Part shown: positions 20,262-30,844 of the stretch, piece by piece
Position numbering within the stretch: position 1 is the stretch's first letter
How the letters are laid out: each line of letters opens with the position of its first letter
Source of the DNA: Melitaea cinxia
Taxonomy: Eukaryota; Arthropoda; Insecta; Lepidoptera; Nymphalidae
Assembly (NCBI RefSeq): GCF_905220565.1
Contig: NC_059421.1
Span: 9,631,501-9,695,500 of the forward strand
Direction: 5' to 3'
Length of the DNA: 64,000 nucleotides
Notes under the pieces: model-generated
The model's database searches: none
What the model saw: only the letters and a program-made list of their open reading frames with translations
Told to the model about the DNA's origin: nothing
Made by a program: the position numbers and the translations under genes

Positions 20262-20495
20262 TTCGCTATCAGGTGTACGTAATAACAACCGGGACTGACA
20301 GCCTAGCGTGTTCTCCGAGGCTAGATTGGAAGAACCACAAGGATTAACAACTAGACCAAAAATAAATATTTATATAAACATAAATATCCACTCCGAGCTG
20401 GAATAGAACCTGCGACCGTCGGTGTTTAGGCGCCGCCGACACGGCACAAGCACCATTATATCAAAGCGGTCGTTAAACAGCAAAAGGTAACTGCT
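20262..20495 (-). mobile_element. Head B SINE, inverted, next to the previous SINE
   Basis: Inverted head B at 20395-20495 (GGAATAGAACCTGCGACCGT, TATCAAAGCGGTCG) and SINE-A body words at 20262-20345 (TATCAGGTGTACGTAATAAC, TGTTCTCCGAGGC). Confidence 0.7.
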
Positions 20496-20905
20496 GTAAA
20501 TTGTTGAGAAATTCCCTCGAGTGTTTATGGGCTCCATCATCAAACCTGGTCCTGCGACACAGATGATCACACAGCAGGTAATCGCTATAAATCGTTGAAA
20601 AGTTCCCTCAACTATCTTTTGTCTCCATCATCAGACTTTAATGGCACTTGTAACTCATATAGGTGCAAAGTTCTCATCAATAGAAACGAATTAAGTTCAA
20701 ACAGCAGGTAATTGCTATAAATCGTTAAAGAGTTCCCTCGACTAACTTTTGTCTCCATCATCAGACTGTAATGGCACTTATAACTCATACAGGTGCAAAG
20801 TTCTCATCAATAGAAACGAATTAAGTTCAAAAAGCAGGTAATTGCTATAAATTGTTGAAGAGTTCCCTCGACTATCTTTGTTCTCCATCATCAGATCGAC
20901 TCCAG
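20478..20905. repeat. 130-bp tandem array related to family E
   Basis: AGCAGGTAAT(T/C)GCTATAAAT begins units at 20571, 20701 and 20831 (exact 130-base steps), with a shorter diverged copy before (20478) and a partial one after. Each unit has GAGTTCCCTCGACTA then TCTCCATCATCAGA, the inverted form of the family E words TGATGATGGG and TCGAGGGAAACTC, so the array is probably an expansion of a family E module. Confidence 0.88.
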
Positions 20906-20974
20906 ACCTTTATTAAATAGTAGTACTTTATAGTACTTAATGAAAACATGATTAAATTTACTAGTCACCCTTAC

Positions 20975-21126
20975 AATTTTTGAAAGTTTCCCTCGATTTC
21001 TCTGGGATCCCATCATCAGATCCTGGTTTCCTTATCATGGTACCAAAGTATGAATATCTCCTTTCCAACAAAAAAAGAATTATCAAAATCGGTTCATAAA
21101 CGAAGAAGTTATCTCCGAACATACAT

Positions 21127-21221
<95 letters not shown>

Positions 21222-21262
21222 GGTCGAATTGAGTAACTTCCTCCTTTTTTTGAAGTCGGTTA
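20975..21262 (-). mobile_element. Family E fragment with long (TA)n
   Basis: Inverted family E from GTTTCCCTCGATTTCTCTGG to GAAGTCGGTTAAAAA. A (TA)n run of about 90 bases occupies about 21129-21220, between ACATACATAAAA and CGGTCGAATTGAG. The 60-codon frame of alternating Ile-Tyr over it is an artefact. Confidence 0.88.
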
Positions 21263-21269
21263 AAAAGGA

Positions 21270-21495
21270 GAGAATGAGACAGAATGAGACAGAATATATT
21301 AATGCTTAAAACGCGGAAGCGACGCGTTTTGTATAGTACTTACGACCTTTTTCACGATACCGTTATCATCGTCGAATCGTCGATAGAACAAATCGCCAAG
21401 GCCTTCCTTTCTTTGACTTTTCTAAAGTTTTGCTTCTGCCGTGTGTCAACAATAGTGTGTGAATGTGTGTGTGCAACACCCACACACTTTTTTAT
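21270..21495 (+). repeat. Family G repeat, copy 2
   Basis: See 4755-4990. It follows family E directly and ends in ACACCCACACACTTTTTT. Confidence 0.7.
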
Positions 21496-21601
21496 ATACT
21501 TAATATACATTCACGACCGACTGTTTCTAAGGTATGGATACTTCTGTTTCAGATAAAGACTTCCAGTCAGACCTGAAATTTATTATTTGTAACGCATACG
21601 C

Positions 21602-21840
21602 GTTCAGCCTGTAATATCCCACTGTTGGGCATAGGCCTCTTTCTGCATGTAGGGGAAGGATAGGAACTTCATCGACCAAGTTGGTCCAATGCGGGTTGGC
21701 GGATACGTTCCCCATTATGAGTAACGATCGCTATCAAGTATTTATGATAACAACCAGGACCGACGGCTTAACGTGTTCTCGTGGCATGGAAGGGAGACCA
21801 ACAAGCACAGACATTCAAATCGGAAAGAAATATTTGCTAT
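21602..21840 (-). mobile_element. SINE-A tail and body, head-B type, truncated
   Basis: Inverted: TTCAGCCTGTAATATCCCAC tail, GTAACGATCGCTATCAAGTA body, and GACATTCAAATCGGAAAGAA, which matches the head-B copy at 17675 (TTTCTTTCCGGTTTGATGTC). The head is missing. Confidence 0.85.
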
Positions 21841-22019
21841 TTATTATTATTATACTTATTATTTTATTTCCCAAGACGTTTTACTTCCAGGGGTCATTAG
21901 CAATCCCAAGTTGATGCCAAATTTATCGTAAACAAATCTTCATCGACGAACTTCTTAAATACTCTAAATTCAAATAGAGTAACCTTCTGTTCTACTTATG
22001 TTTCTATTTTATATTATTA

Positions 22020-22197
22020 CTAGCTGGCCCGTTGTTTTTCCATATATGTTATTAACCCCCTTAATCCCCCCCCCTTATAACTTAAGGGTATGAAAAATAG
22101 ATATTGGCCAATTATCAGACCTACCCGATATGCACATAAAATTTCATAAAAATCGGTCCAGGAGTTTGGGAACAAACACCGCGACACGAGTATTTTT
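22020..22197 (-). mobile_element. Family F Helitron-like element, inverted
   Basis: CTAG terminus at 22020-22023 (minus-strand 3' end) and ACCGCGACACGAGTA near the 5' end, where it meets a family E element. Same interior words as 36416-36620 (ACCTACCCGATATGCACA). Confidence 0.78.
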
Positions 22198-22886
22198 AAC
22201 CGACTTCCAAAAAAGGAGGAGGTTCTCAATTCGACTGTATTTTTTTTTAATCGAAAGGTGGTGTGTGCCAATTGGTCCTATTTAAATTTATTTGAGATCT
22301 AACAACTACTTTTCGAGTTATGTCTAATAATGCGTTTTTACTTGACGCTTTTTTCATCGACCTACGTTGTATTATACCGCATAACTTTCTACTGGATATA
22401 CCGATTTTAATAATTCTTTTTTTGTTGGAAAGGAGATATCCCTAGTTTAGTACTATGATAAAGAAACCAGGATCTGATGATGGAATCCCAGAGAAATCGA
22501 AGGAAACTCTTGAAAATCCGCAATAACTTTTTACTGGGTATACCGATTTTGATAATTCTTTTTTTGTTGGAAAGAAGATATCCCTAGTTTAGTAGCATGA
22601 TAAGGAAACCAGGATCTGATGATGGGATCCTAGAGAAATCGAGGGAAACTCTTGAAAATCCGCAATAACTTTTTACTGGGTGTACCGATTTTATTAATTT
22701 TTAATTTGATCGAAAGCTGATGTTTGTCATGTGGTCACATAAATTTTATTGAGATCTGATAACTACTTTTTGAGTAATCTTTGATAACGCGTAGTTACTT
22801 GACTATTTTTTCGTCGATCTACGTTGTTATTACTCGTCGATGTAATTGAAGTCGGTTTTTTTTCGTTTGCGAGCAAACACAATTAT
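22198..22886 (+). mobile_element. Family E element with duplicated internal module
   Basis: AACCGACTTCC start, GAAGTCGGTT and GTTTGCGAGCAAAC end. The module TACCGATTTT..GGAAACTCTTGAAAATCCGC is repeated with starts near 22398, 22540 and 22682, about 142 bases apart. Confidence 0.9.
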
Positions 22887-23020
22887 ATATATTAGATTGT
22901 CTATGTTTCTATACTTCTTATTGTAATTTCTTGTACACGATCTTTTGTATCTGTGGACTAGCTCTGATGCACAACGCCATGTATCAATTATGTTTTATTC
23001 GATTCTATCGAGATACATTT

Positions 23021-23375
23021 TTAAACCTACTTCCAAAAAGAAGGAGGTTCTTAATTCGATTGTTTTTTTTATTTATGTTCCATAAAAAAAATTGACTGAA
23101 TAAACCGATTTCGATGATATTCAATCGAATGGTCTGTGCGCATAATGTCGTTCTATTTAAATTTAATTAAAATCCGACAAGTACTTTTCGAGTTATATTT
23201 AATAATGCGTATTTACTTCACTATTTTTTCATCGATCTAACCGCATAACTTTTTACCATCTGATATTGTATTAATCTTTTCAAAAGACTAGTAAGTCTTT
23301 TTTATGCCTATTTAGACAGTCGATCTGAAGGAGCAAACTCCAGTCGCGCGTCGGAGCTGACGCACATACTTTTTT
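23021..23375. repeat. Decayed family E followed by inverted family I fragment
   Basis: 23021-23260 keeps AAACCTACTTCCAAAAAG and ACTTTTCGAGTTATATTTAA in family E order. 23275-23375 is family I inverted (AGACTAGTAAGTCTTTTTTA, GCGTCGGAGCTGACGCACAT). Confidence 0.7.
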
Positions 23376-23589
23376 TCTGTGCCTTACCGCAATAAAAAAT
23401 ACCGTAACATTATAGTACAGTTTTACGTCCAATTAAATATGTCCGAAATAAACGGCATCAGTACATTAGTCAAAATTATCATATTATTAATATTAATCCC
23501 AATAATAATATAAAATACATAATCTTCAATTATGGTTGTAGCATTCGGATTTAATATAAGGCTATGTACCGACATGGCGTTTATTCAAA

Positions 23590-24420
23590 AACAGTAGCAA
23601 CTTGGTCAGGTCAGGGTCAAAGGTCAGCTTCTACCCGATCATGTATCTGGACCGGATCAGGATAGAATGAGGCATGCCAGATCCGGCAAGCTCTATCAGG
23701 ACCAGGTCTGGTCCAGACAAGGATAGCCTGATGTAAAATATACCTAATCAAGTATGGTAAGGCATACTGGATCAGGACCCGGTCGGGTCCTGATCAGGAT
23801 AGCCTGATGTAAAATATTATCAAGTATGGTAAAGCATACTGGATCAGGACCCGATCCGGTCCAGATCAGGATAGCCTGAAAGAAATTACGCGAACTGAGC
23901 CTGAATCGCGCTATTAATGTTTTTAAGCGCACTTAGTATATATACAGTTATCAGGACAGTCTACCAGGGAGTCCATTTCTATACAGTGGAGCAGTCATAA
24001 GTAATAGGAAATAGTTAATTAGTAATTAATTATTAGAAATAAATAAATAAAATTTAATTAATAATAATAATTAATTAATAACAAAAATAAATAAAAATAA
24101 TTAATATTTAAAGTAAAAACATAAATAAATAATACATTGGAAAAAATAAACGGAAATAAATATCATACTAATTATGTTAAGTAACATATTTATAATATCA
24201 ATTCGCTTTTTTTTTTGTTAAACAATTTTGTTCAAGAATATACATTCGTGTTTTTTAAAAGGACCAGTCCGAACCGGCTGATCAGGATGAGATGAGATTT
24301 CCTGATCTGGACCCGATCAGGAAATCTTATATCATCCTGATCAGGTCCAGATCAATCATCTGCGTTACATGCCTTATCTAGTTCTGGTCCGGTCCTTCTA
24401 AGGAAGACCAAAAAATTTTT
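23590..24420. repeat. GATC-rich palindromic tandem array
   Basis: Units containing CATACTGGATCAGGACCCGG and CAGGATAGCCTGATGTAAAA repeat at 76- and 72-base steps (anchors at 23721, 23797, 23869). Each core is itself palindromic (GGATCAGGACCCGGTCGGGT..TCCTGATC). A second GATC-palindrome block with the same words lies at 24262-24410, and an AT-rich stretch separates them. A 62-codon minus frame merely reflects the repeat. No family recognised. Confidence 0.8.
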
Positions 24421-24427
24421 ACTCGGG

Positions 24428-24600
24428 TATGGGTGTGTTCAGCAAAGTGTTGTGTTCCTATGATAAATAACCAGAACTCCTGGACTGGGAGTAAAGACAA
24501 CAGCACGCTTGCGATGTTTCTCGCGTTGCAGGCGTCTAAAAACTACGGTAATCGCTTAACATCATCACAAAATACTTAGTTAATAAAGATTTTTATTTTA
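24428..24600 (+). mobile_element. Family C, decayed
   Basis: GTGTTGTGTTCCTATGATAA, CCAGAACTCCTGGACTGGG, CACGCTTGCGATGTTTCT, GGTAATCGCTTAACATCA. Confidence 0.7.
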
Positions 24601-25134
24601 TTTATTTTTTTACATATAAATTATAATTATAAGGTCGTGTACCTATTTACTTTAATTAAGCAAATTTACGAAAAACGGTGTTTGCTTATAGAATAAAAAA
24701 AACGCTGTACGTGTAAGCGCCCTTATCACATTAAACGATTACAGAGGACTACAACCAGTCGAATTTAAAGCGAAAAATCATGGAAAAACTATGAATATAC
24801 ATGAGAGAGAATTAAATGCTGTGTTCAACTAACTCAAAACTACAGTTTCAAACTAAGTTATTTGTGACGTAATTTCAACGTAACGTTTTTCGGCTTTTAA
24901 CATTTTCATTTTGGACATGTTGTGAAACATACTAACGTTTATACTTGCCTGGTACATGCGACTTTGTCCGTATAGAATTTTTATTTTTAAACACATATCT
25001 CTAATAATATAATAGAATATTATAAATGTGAATGTTAGTCTGCTTGTTACGCTTTCACGCGATAACTACTTAACCGATCATCATGAAATTTTTGTACACA
25101 TATTCTTGAGGGTATTAGAATTAACAAATGATAC
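24601..25134. other. No gene; transposon-like tail near the end
   Basis: Mostly unassigned. 25015-25130 (GAATGTTAGTCTGCTTGTTA, ACTACTTAACCGATCATCAT, GAAATTTTTGTACACATATT) has the wording of a decayed Helitron-type element. Confidence 0.45.
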
Positions 25135-25430
25135 TTCTTATTAAAAAAAGCGTATGTCAGCTCCGACGCACGACTGAAGTTTACTCCTTCAAATCGACTA
25201 CCTAATAGGCACAAAAAAGGCTTATTAGCCTAAGAAAAAGATTAATACCATAGCAAATGGTAAATGAACGAATCAAATAACGCCATCTATCGATCGATGG
25301 TGCTATTAGAAACGACGTTTTCTTAGTAGTTTATCTCTCCAATAGATGGCGTTACGAGAAACGTAACAAGGTCATTCGTTCAGATTTTACTCGTTATATT
25401 TTTTGGCTTTATATGAAAATCAGGGGGCTA
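25135..25430 (+). repeat. Family I repeat
   Basis: GTATGTCAGCTCCGACGCAC, TTAGCCTAAGAAAAAGATTA, AACGCCATCTATCGATCGAT, ATAGATGGCGTTACGAGAAA. Also at 63625-63930 and inverted at 27816-28410 and 23275-23375. It contains inverted TAACGCCATCTAT/ATAGATGGCGTTA words. Confidence 0.82.
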
Positions 25431-25502
25431 TATAATAGGTCATATAAGGGGTAGACTCCAAAAAATTCAATGCGAGCGAAGACGCGGGTAAAAGCTACTT
25501 TA

Positions 25503-25664
25503 TTAATGTAACATTCTACCGCTGGGCATAGGTCTCTTTCTATATGTAAACGAAAGGTCGAAGCTTTTCTTTCCCTAATATGAGTAATGATTATTATCAT
25601 GTTTCTATTATAATGACCGATACCGACACCATTACGTGTTCTTCATTCATTCATTCATTCATTT
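25503..25664 (-). mobile_element. SINE-A tail fragment and (TTCA)n
   Basis: Inverted SINE-A: CTGGGCATAGGTCTCTTTCT, AATATGAGTAATGATTATTA, CGATACCGACACCATTACGT. Followed by TTCATTCATTCATTCATT. Confidence 0.7.
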
Positions 25665-25974
25665 GCATACATTTATATTATGTAACATTATTATTTTTCA
25701 TGAAATTCTTGAGGCTTATGACACTTTATATACGGTGTTATATGAAGTGTTTATTGAAAAGTGTGGAATATAAAGAAAATAATTATTCGGGTATCTATAC
25801 ATTTTTTATTATGATTTTTTATCGATAAAAGTAAAAGAAAAACTACTTTACAAAATTCTCTTAACACCTTTATTTTATTTAAAACAATTTATAAAAATAT
25901 ATAATAATTATCGAATGATATAATAATAATAGCAAACTGCAATAATAATATCAGTCATCACGTAGACTATACTA

Positions 25975-27150
25975 GATCGTTCAATAAGTCCCGAGACTAA
26001 CCTGGAAATGGCGCATATATTAAAAACTCTTTTGATTTTTAAAAAGTACTGGCTATCAATACAAGAATATGTGTCAAATTTTTAAAAGTTGAACAATAAA
26101 ATTATTGATTTTGAAACATTTAAGTGACGCTACGGTTGTAATTTCGATACAATTGAAAAAAACGAGTTTCGCGTGTTGATAAAACATTGTTTTTTAATGA
26201 GAAAAAATACCGTTGAAGCACAGCAATGGCTTATAAAATGTTATGCAGAATCAGTTCCCTCTAAAGCAACCATTTGTCGGTGGTATGCCGACTTCAAACG
26301 CGGTCGCATGGACACCAATGATGGGGAACGCTCAGATCGTCCAAATGAAGCAGTGACTCAACAAAATATTAACCAAGTCCTCAAAATCGTATTGGAAGAT
26401 CGGAAGGTAAAAGTGCGAGAGATAGCCGAGATAGTGAAGATTTCAGCTGGTAGTGTTTTCACTATTTTACATAAAAATTTGGCCATGAAAAAGCTTTTTT
26501 CTAAGTGGGTGCCGCGTTTGCTTACAACTAATCAAAAGGAACAACGTATCAATGATTCAGAGCGATGTTTGGCGCTGATGAATCATAATAAAAAGGATTT
26601 TTTACGTCGGTATGTAACAATGGATGAAACCTGGATATACCATTTCACTCCGGAATCCAATCGGCAGGCAGCGTAGTGGAGAGCGGCTGGTGAAAGCCGC
26701 CCGAAGCGTCCAAAGACTCAGAAATCGGCCGGTAAGGTTATGGCGTCTATATTTTGGGATGCGCATGGAATACTTTTTATCGACTACCTTGAAAAGGGGC
26801 AAAATATAAATAGTGACTATTACATGTGCTTATTGGAGCGATTGAAGTACGAAATTGCGGATAAACGGCCTCACATGAACAAAAAGAAAGTGGTGTTTCA
26901 CCAGGACAACGCGCCTTGTCACAAGTCCGTGAGAACGATGGCCAAAATTAACGAATTGGGCTTCGAATTGCTTCCTCATCCCCCTTATTTGCCAGACTTG
27001 GCCCCCAGCGATTACTGGCTGTTTGCAGACCTCAAAAAAAGCAAATCGTCCTACACACATGGGATAGAAAAGTTAGAAAAGCGTTGGAGGGACTGTATCG
27101 CTCTTGGAGGAGACTATGTTGATGAATAAAAATTAATTTTATAAAAAAGA
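25975..27150 (+). mobile_element. mariner element (irritans-like), 3' end degraded
   Basis: A TA at 25973-25974 precedes the likely 5' inverted repeat GATCGTTCAATAAGTCCCGA. The transposase reading frame follows. No reverse-complement match to the 5' end was found just after 27129, so the 3' repeat is lost or beyond recognition. Inactive copy. Confidence 0.88.
26152..27129 (+). pseudogene. mariner transposase, irritans subfamily, with in-frame stop and lost start
   Basis: One continuous plus-strand frame encodes a DD34D mariner transposase: an N-terminal helix-turn-helix region (KATICRWYADFKRG, IAEIVKISAGSVF), linker WVPRLL, first catalytic Asp in TMDETWIYH, second in FHQDNAPCH, third in HPPYLPDLAPSDYWLF. 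Defects: the codon at the family's usual start is ATT (26152-26154), not ATG; TAG at 26674-26676 interrupts the frame just after the NRQ motif where a Glu codon is expected; and about 25-30 residues usual between the third Asp and the C-terminal EKLE..CIAL segment are missing in frame. The sequence after the stop continues in the same frame, so it is a nonsense mutation and not a frameshift. It would act by cut-and-paste at TA sites if intact. Confidence 0.95.
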
Positions 27151-27815
27151 CCACGTGTTACATTAGACACTTTATAGCCATCATACATGACTATACATAA
27201 AAATCTTACGCTTTTATTTAACGTCATGGACGTTTTTTTGCCAGCTAGACTACCCCTCCGTAACGCCCCATAAGGAACTTCGTTCCAACAAAATCTATAT
27301 ATATATAAATGAATGTTTGTCTGTATGTCCTTGATAGAATCGTAAACTATGCATTTGATCGTGTCATGATCTTCAGCAAAGTGTAGTGCATGAGCCCACA
27401 AAGGTTTCAGAGTTGGTACCACCAAAAAAAAGCATACCAACGCGCGCAGAGTACAGCTGAAATAAAATGTAAATACAATGTCATCGTTTGTTCTAATTAA
27501 AAAATTGTTTTCTATCTTCCTAGGCTCACCAAATAACACGACGAGTCATAAACATAATTTAACGTTTATTACGATGCGGTGCGCGTAGCCGCTTGACCGG
27601 TATGTAAATAAGTTCATTAGAACGATCCGTGACGGGATTCTTTAGTGACCGACAGATGGCCGAATGGATGTAAAGATATACACTTAGTATGTTTCAAGCT
27701 GTTACTATTTTGAAAGGTTTTGTTCATCTACATATATGCATAACGCATTTTCTATTAAGGCTAGTGTTACAATTTTAAATCAATTTTAAACCTCTTTTTA
27801 GAGTTTAGTCCTTAA
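27130..27815. other. No gene; Helitron-like 5' end within
   Basis: At 27294 an A|TCTATATATATATAAATGAA word resembles lepidopteran Helitron 5' ends, but no CTAG end was located. The 141-codon minus frame 27114-27539 spans unrelated repeat sequence and is not supported. Confidence 0.4.
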
Positions 27816-28410
27816 CAATCGATTTTCATACAAGGTCCCCGGTATGAAAAAAATATGAGGAGTAAAATCTACTGAACGAATGACCTCGTTACGTTTCTCG
27901 TAACGCCATCTATCGGAACCCAACAGGATTTCGTTTGTTTATTTACCATTTGATATGGTATTAATCTTTTCTTAGACTCGCTTCAGCCTGTAATATCCCA
28001 CTACTGGGCATAGACCTCTTTCCCCATGTAGGAGAAGGATCAGAGCTTAATTCATCACGCTGCTCCAATGCGGGTTAGCGGATATATTCCCTACTATGAG
28101 TAACGATCGCTATCAGGTGCACATGATAAAAACCGGGACCGGCTTAACGTGCTCTCCGAGGCACGGTGGGGAGACCCACAAAGACTGCACAAACACCCAG
28201 ACCACGGCAAAATACCTGTATGGCCAACACAAACACCTGTATGGCCAATACAAATGTTTGTCATGTGCGGGGATCGAATCCGCAACCGCCAGCGCAACAG
28301 ATACAATCCATGGCTGTAATCGTTGCGCCAACGCGGCGTCTTTTCTTAGACTTGTAAGTCTTTTTTGTGCCTATTTAGACAGTCGGTCTGAAGGAGTACA
28401 CTTTTTTTGC
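27816..28410 (-). repeat. Family I, inverted, split by a SINE-A
   Basis: 27816-27978 (GGAGTAAAATCTACTGAACG, GTAACGCCATCTATCGG) and 28353-28410 (GTAAGTCTTTTTTGTGCCTA, TTTAGACAGTCGGTCTGAAG) are contiguous parts of family I when the SINE is removed. Confidence 0.85.
27979..28338 (-). mobile_element. SINE-A with perfect 14-bp target duplication
   Basis: TCTTTTCTTAGACT flanks it exactly (27965-27978 and 28339-28352). Complete tail (CGCTTCAGCCTGTAATATCC) and head (CGTTGCGCCAACGCGGCG). It carries an internal ~24-base duplication around CACCTGTATGGCCAA (28215-28255). One of the youngest-looking insertions in the window. Confidence 0.96.
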
Positions 28411-28498
28411 TTTAAGAGTTTTCAATAGTAGTTTATCGACTTACATATTTCTTTTATTATATTATTTGAAAGTATGCAACGCCGAGGTTATCTCACAA

Positions 28499-28850
28499 TA
28501 ATTGTGTTTGCTCGCAAATGAAAAAAACCGACGTCAATTACATCGACAAGTAATACAACGTAAGTAGTCGAAAAAAATTAACAAACGCACTAGTCGTCAC
28601 TACGATTTTCAAGGGTTTCCGTAAATTTTTCTGGGATTCCATCATCATATCCTGGTTTCTTTATCATGGCACCACATTTGTGATATCTCTTTTCCAACTA
28701 AAAAAAGAATTATCAAAATCGGTTCATAAACGACGAAGCTATCCCCGAACATACATTCTACTTCCTCCATTATTAAAGTCGGTTTAAATATATATATATA
28801 TATATATATATATTTTATATATATATATATATTTTATATATATATCGACT
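28499..28850 (-). mobile_element. Family E, inverted, followed by (TA)n
   Basis: ATTGTGTTTGCTCGCAAATG start, AAAGTCGGTTTAAA end at 28785, then (TA)n with two TTTT interruptions to about 28850. It is flanked by two diverged direct copies of an ATCGACTT..AACGCCGAGGTTAT-like segment (28436-28493 and 28845-28901). Confidence 0.82.
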
Positions 28851-28901
28851 TGATAATTCTTTTATTATTTGGAAGAATGTATCGCCGAGATTATTTATCA
28901 A

Positions 28902-29074
28902 AAATTTAGTAAACACGTTTATAGAAATGAAACAGAACTCAGAATCGGTCCAGTTACGTGGTCCTTCAAGACGAGACGAGTCTCGTAATAGCAACGAATA
29001 TAGGAGAGTAGGGTAAATATGTACGAATATATAACAGCATATACCTTTTTTTATATGACTGTACCCAGTCAAAC
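28902..29074. other. Short unassigned spacer
   Basis: Contains CAAGACGAGACGAGTCTCG, a 12-base palindromic word. No gene. Confidence 0.45.
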
Positions 29075-29250
29075 AACATAAGGTCCCCAGTAGGTAACGC
29101 AGGTATGCGGTTACCGCAGCGTATAGACGCCCGCAACACAGAACCACAGGACACTTAAATGCAGTGTTATATAGCTGTGATCTTCTGCAAGGCTGAGGTA
29201 CTTCCCTAGACGATTTACTTCAGATTTCGAGCAGGATATATTCTGCCGTG
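29075..29250 (-). mobile_element. Family C, inverted, decayed
   Basis: GTTACCGCAGCGTATAGACG, GCAACACAGAACCACAGGA, AGTGTTATATAGCTGTGATC, GAGGTACTTCCCTAGACG in inverted family C order. Confidence 0.7.
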
Positions 29251-29444
29251 GTATATTTCAATAAAACAATAAGCTAAATAATCCACATTCACCATTTAAT
29301 TGTGCCGAGTTTACGTTCTGTAATAAAATTTCTGAAGATCTGTAATTAAGCAAAGAGGTGAAACGCTTTTGAGTTAGTGAATAGCGCACCGTGCTTCGAA
29401 GCGTGCACGAAGTAGATAAAATAAAAGATTTGTTCAAAGTAAAA

Positions 29445-29600
29445 AGTAGAAGAAGAAGAAGAAGAAGAAATATACTTTATTGTGCATATTACATAACATA
29501 CATCTTTAAAAATAAAATTTGCAAAACAATACTATGCACAAAGGCGGTCTTATCGCTAGGTAAGCGATTTCTTCCAGACAACCTTGGGGTAGAGGAGATT
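29445..29600 (-). mobile_element. LINE 3' tail with poly-(TTC) end
   Basis: The minus strand reads GGTTGTCTGGAAGAAATCGC, TAGCGATAAGACCGCCTTTG, then ACAATAAAGTATATTTC (polyadenylation word AATAAA) and (TTC)n. This is the usual 3' end of a Jockey/CR1-type non-LTR element. No coding part remains. Confidence 0.7.
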
Positions 29601-29728
29601 TTAAAATAAAAAGAGTAGGTATATATAAGTATTGTTTAAAGTAAACGAGCGAAAATAGATCTAAAAAAATACATTCGATCTTATTGAAAAAAAATTAACA
29701 TAAATCTTTAATCGTTTGTTTTATATAC

Positions 29729-29957
29729 AACAAGGTCTGCAAGCAAGCATAATGGCTCGCCTGACAGATGGTAACAACAGAAGTATCGCAAGTGCGTTGC
29801 CGATCCTATCCCCTAATACCCCAGGAGCTCTGGTCACTTTACTCACCACAGGAACACAACACTTCTCGAAGGCAGGCTGTAAGGTCGAGGTACTTCCTCA
29901 GTCGGGTCCCTTCAGATTTTCAGCAGAACATTTCCTGCTGTACCCTTCCACAGTTAG
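29729..29957 (-). mobile_element. Family C, inverted
   Basis: AGTGCGTTGCCGATCCTATC, CAGGAGCTCTGGTCACTTTA, CACAGGAACACAACACTTCT, TTTCCTGCTGTACCC. The 81- and 68-codon frames here are shadows. Confidence 0.88.
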
Positions 29958-30111
29958 TTAATTTAAAAAAATAATGGTGAAGAAATGAGGAAAAAAAGAT
30001 ATAACCTAACACACACAAATACGCACGCGTACGTATACACTCACGTACGCGCACAGACTGTAAATTGGCTTTTCTATTTAGTTAGTCCATATTATTTATG
30101 ACACAAGTACA

Positions 30112-30452
30112 GAAGCTGTGTGGTTACGGCAGTAAAGAATATAGCCACCCCCTCTCTTCCCGTGGATGTCGTAAGAGGCGAGTAAGGTATAACACAGTTC
30201 CACTACCACCTTGGAACTTAAAAAGCCGACCGATGGCGGAATACCATTCAACTGGTGGTTTTGAAATACATAGGCCAAAGACGGGCAACAGCGTCTTCGC
30301 TGCGGCAAAGTCATCCCTGCGGTCACCAACCCGCTTACCCAGCGTGATGACTATGGGCAAAACACACTAGTTCACGCCATTTTTTGGCACGAACTTGTGG
30401 AGGCCTATATCCAGCAGTGAACTGCGATGGGCTGAAGTGATGATGATGATTT
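30112..30452 (-). mobile_element. Family D, inverted, full length
   Basis: GCTGTGTGGTTACGGCAGTA start, GTGGAGGCCTATATCCAGCA then TGGGCTGAAGTGATGATGAT end. This orientation shows the LINE-like tail and (GAT)n directly. Confidence 0.9.
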
Positions 30453-30844
30453 ACGACACTTTCAAACAAAATAACCACCAGACCAATAACACTGACTAAA
30501 AAGTGTTTCTCAACAACAACCTACCATTAAAATCTAAATACTATTTGTAAAACTGCATTAAAAGTACATACAAACAAAACGAGTTAAATGGAACTTTGTA
30601 AAAAAAGATTTAAAAATTTTCCGTACATTATCTCGACCATGATGTCAAAAGACATTTGGCATAAAATAGCAATTGTTTCATTGGCAAAGCACTGGAATCG
30701 TATTTGGCTACTTTTAGACATTCACGTTAAGCTCTTGGACCTAGTGTTTATTTGGGCATATACAACATAAGCCTTAAACTAATGCTTACGTCATAAGCAT
30801 GTACAAATACATCATACCGTGGGCGATTCCACGGCGTTCCCGCT
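30453..30844. other. No gene seen
   Basis: AT-rich; a 60-codon plus frame (30588-30770) matches nothing recognised. Confidence 0.5.

Noticed and set aside
20571..20900. CRISPR-like regular spacing
   Set aside because: The whole 130-base unit repeats, there are no unique spacers, and the DNA is of insect type.
21050..21232. 60-codon frame of alternating Ile-Tyr
   Set aside because: It is the translation of the (TA)n microsatellite.
26660..26745. Frameshift in the mariner gene
   Set aside because: The frame before and after 26676 is the same; the break is a single TAG codon.
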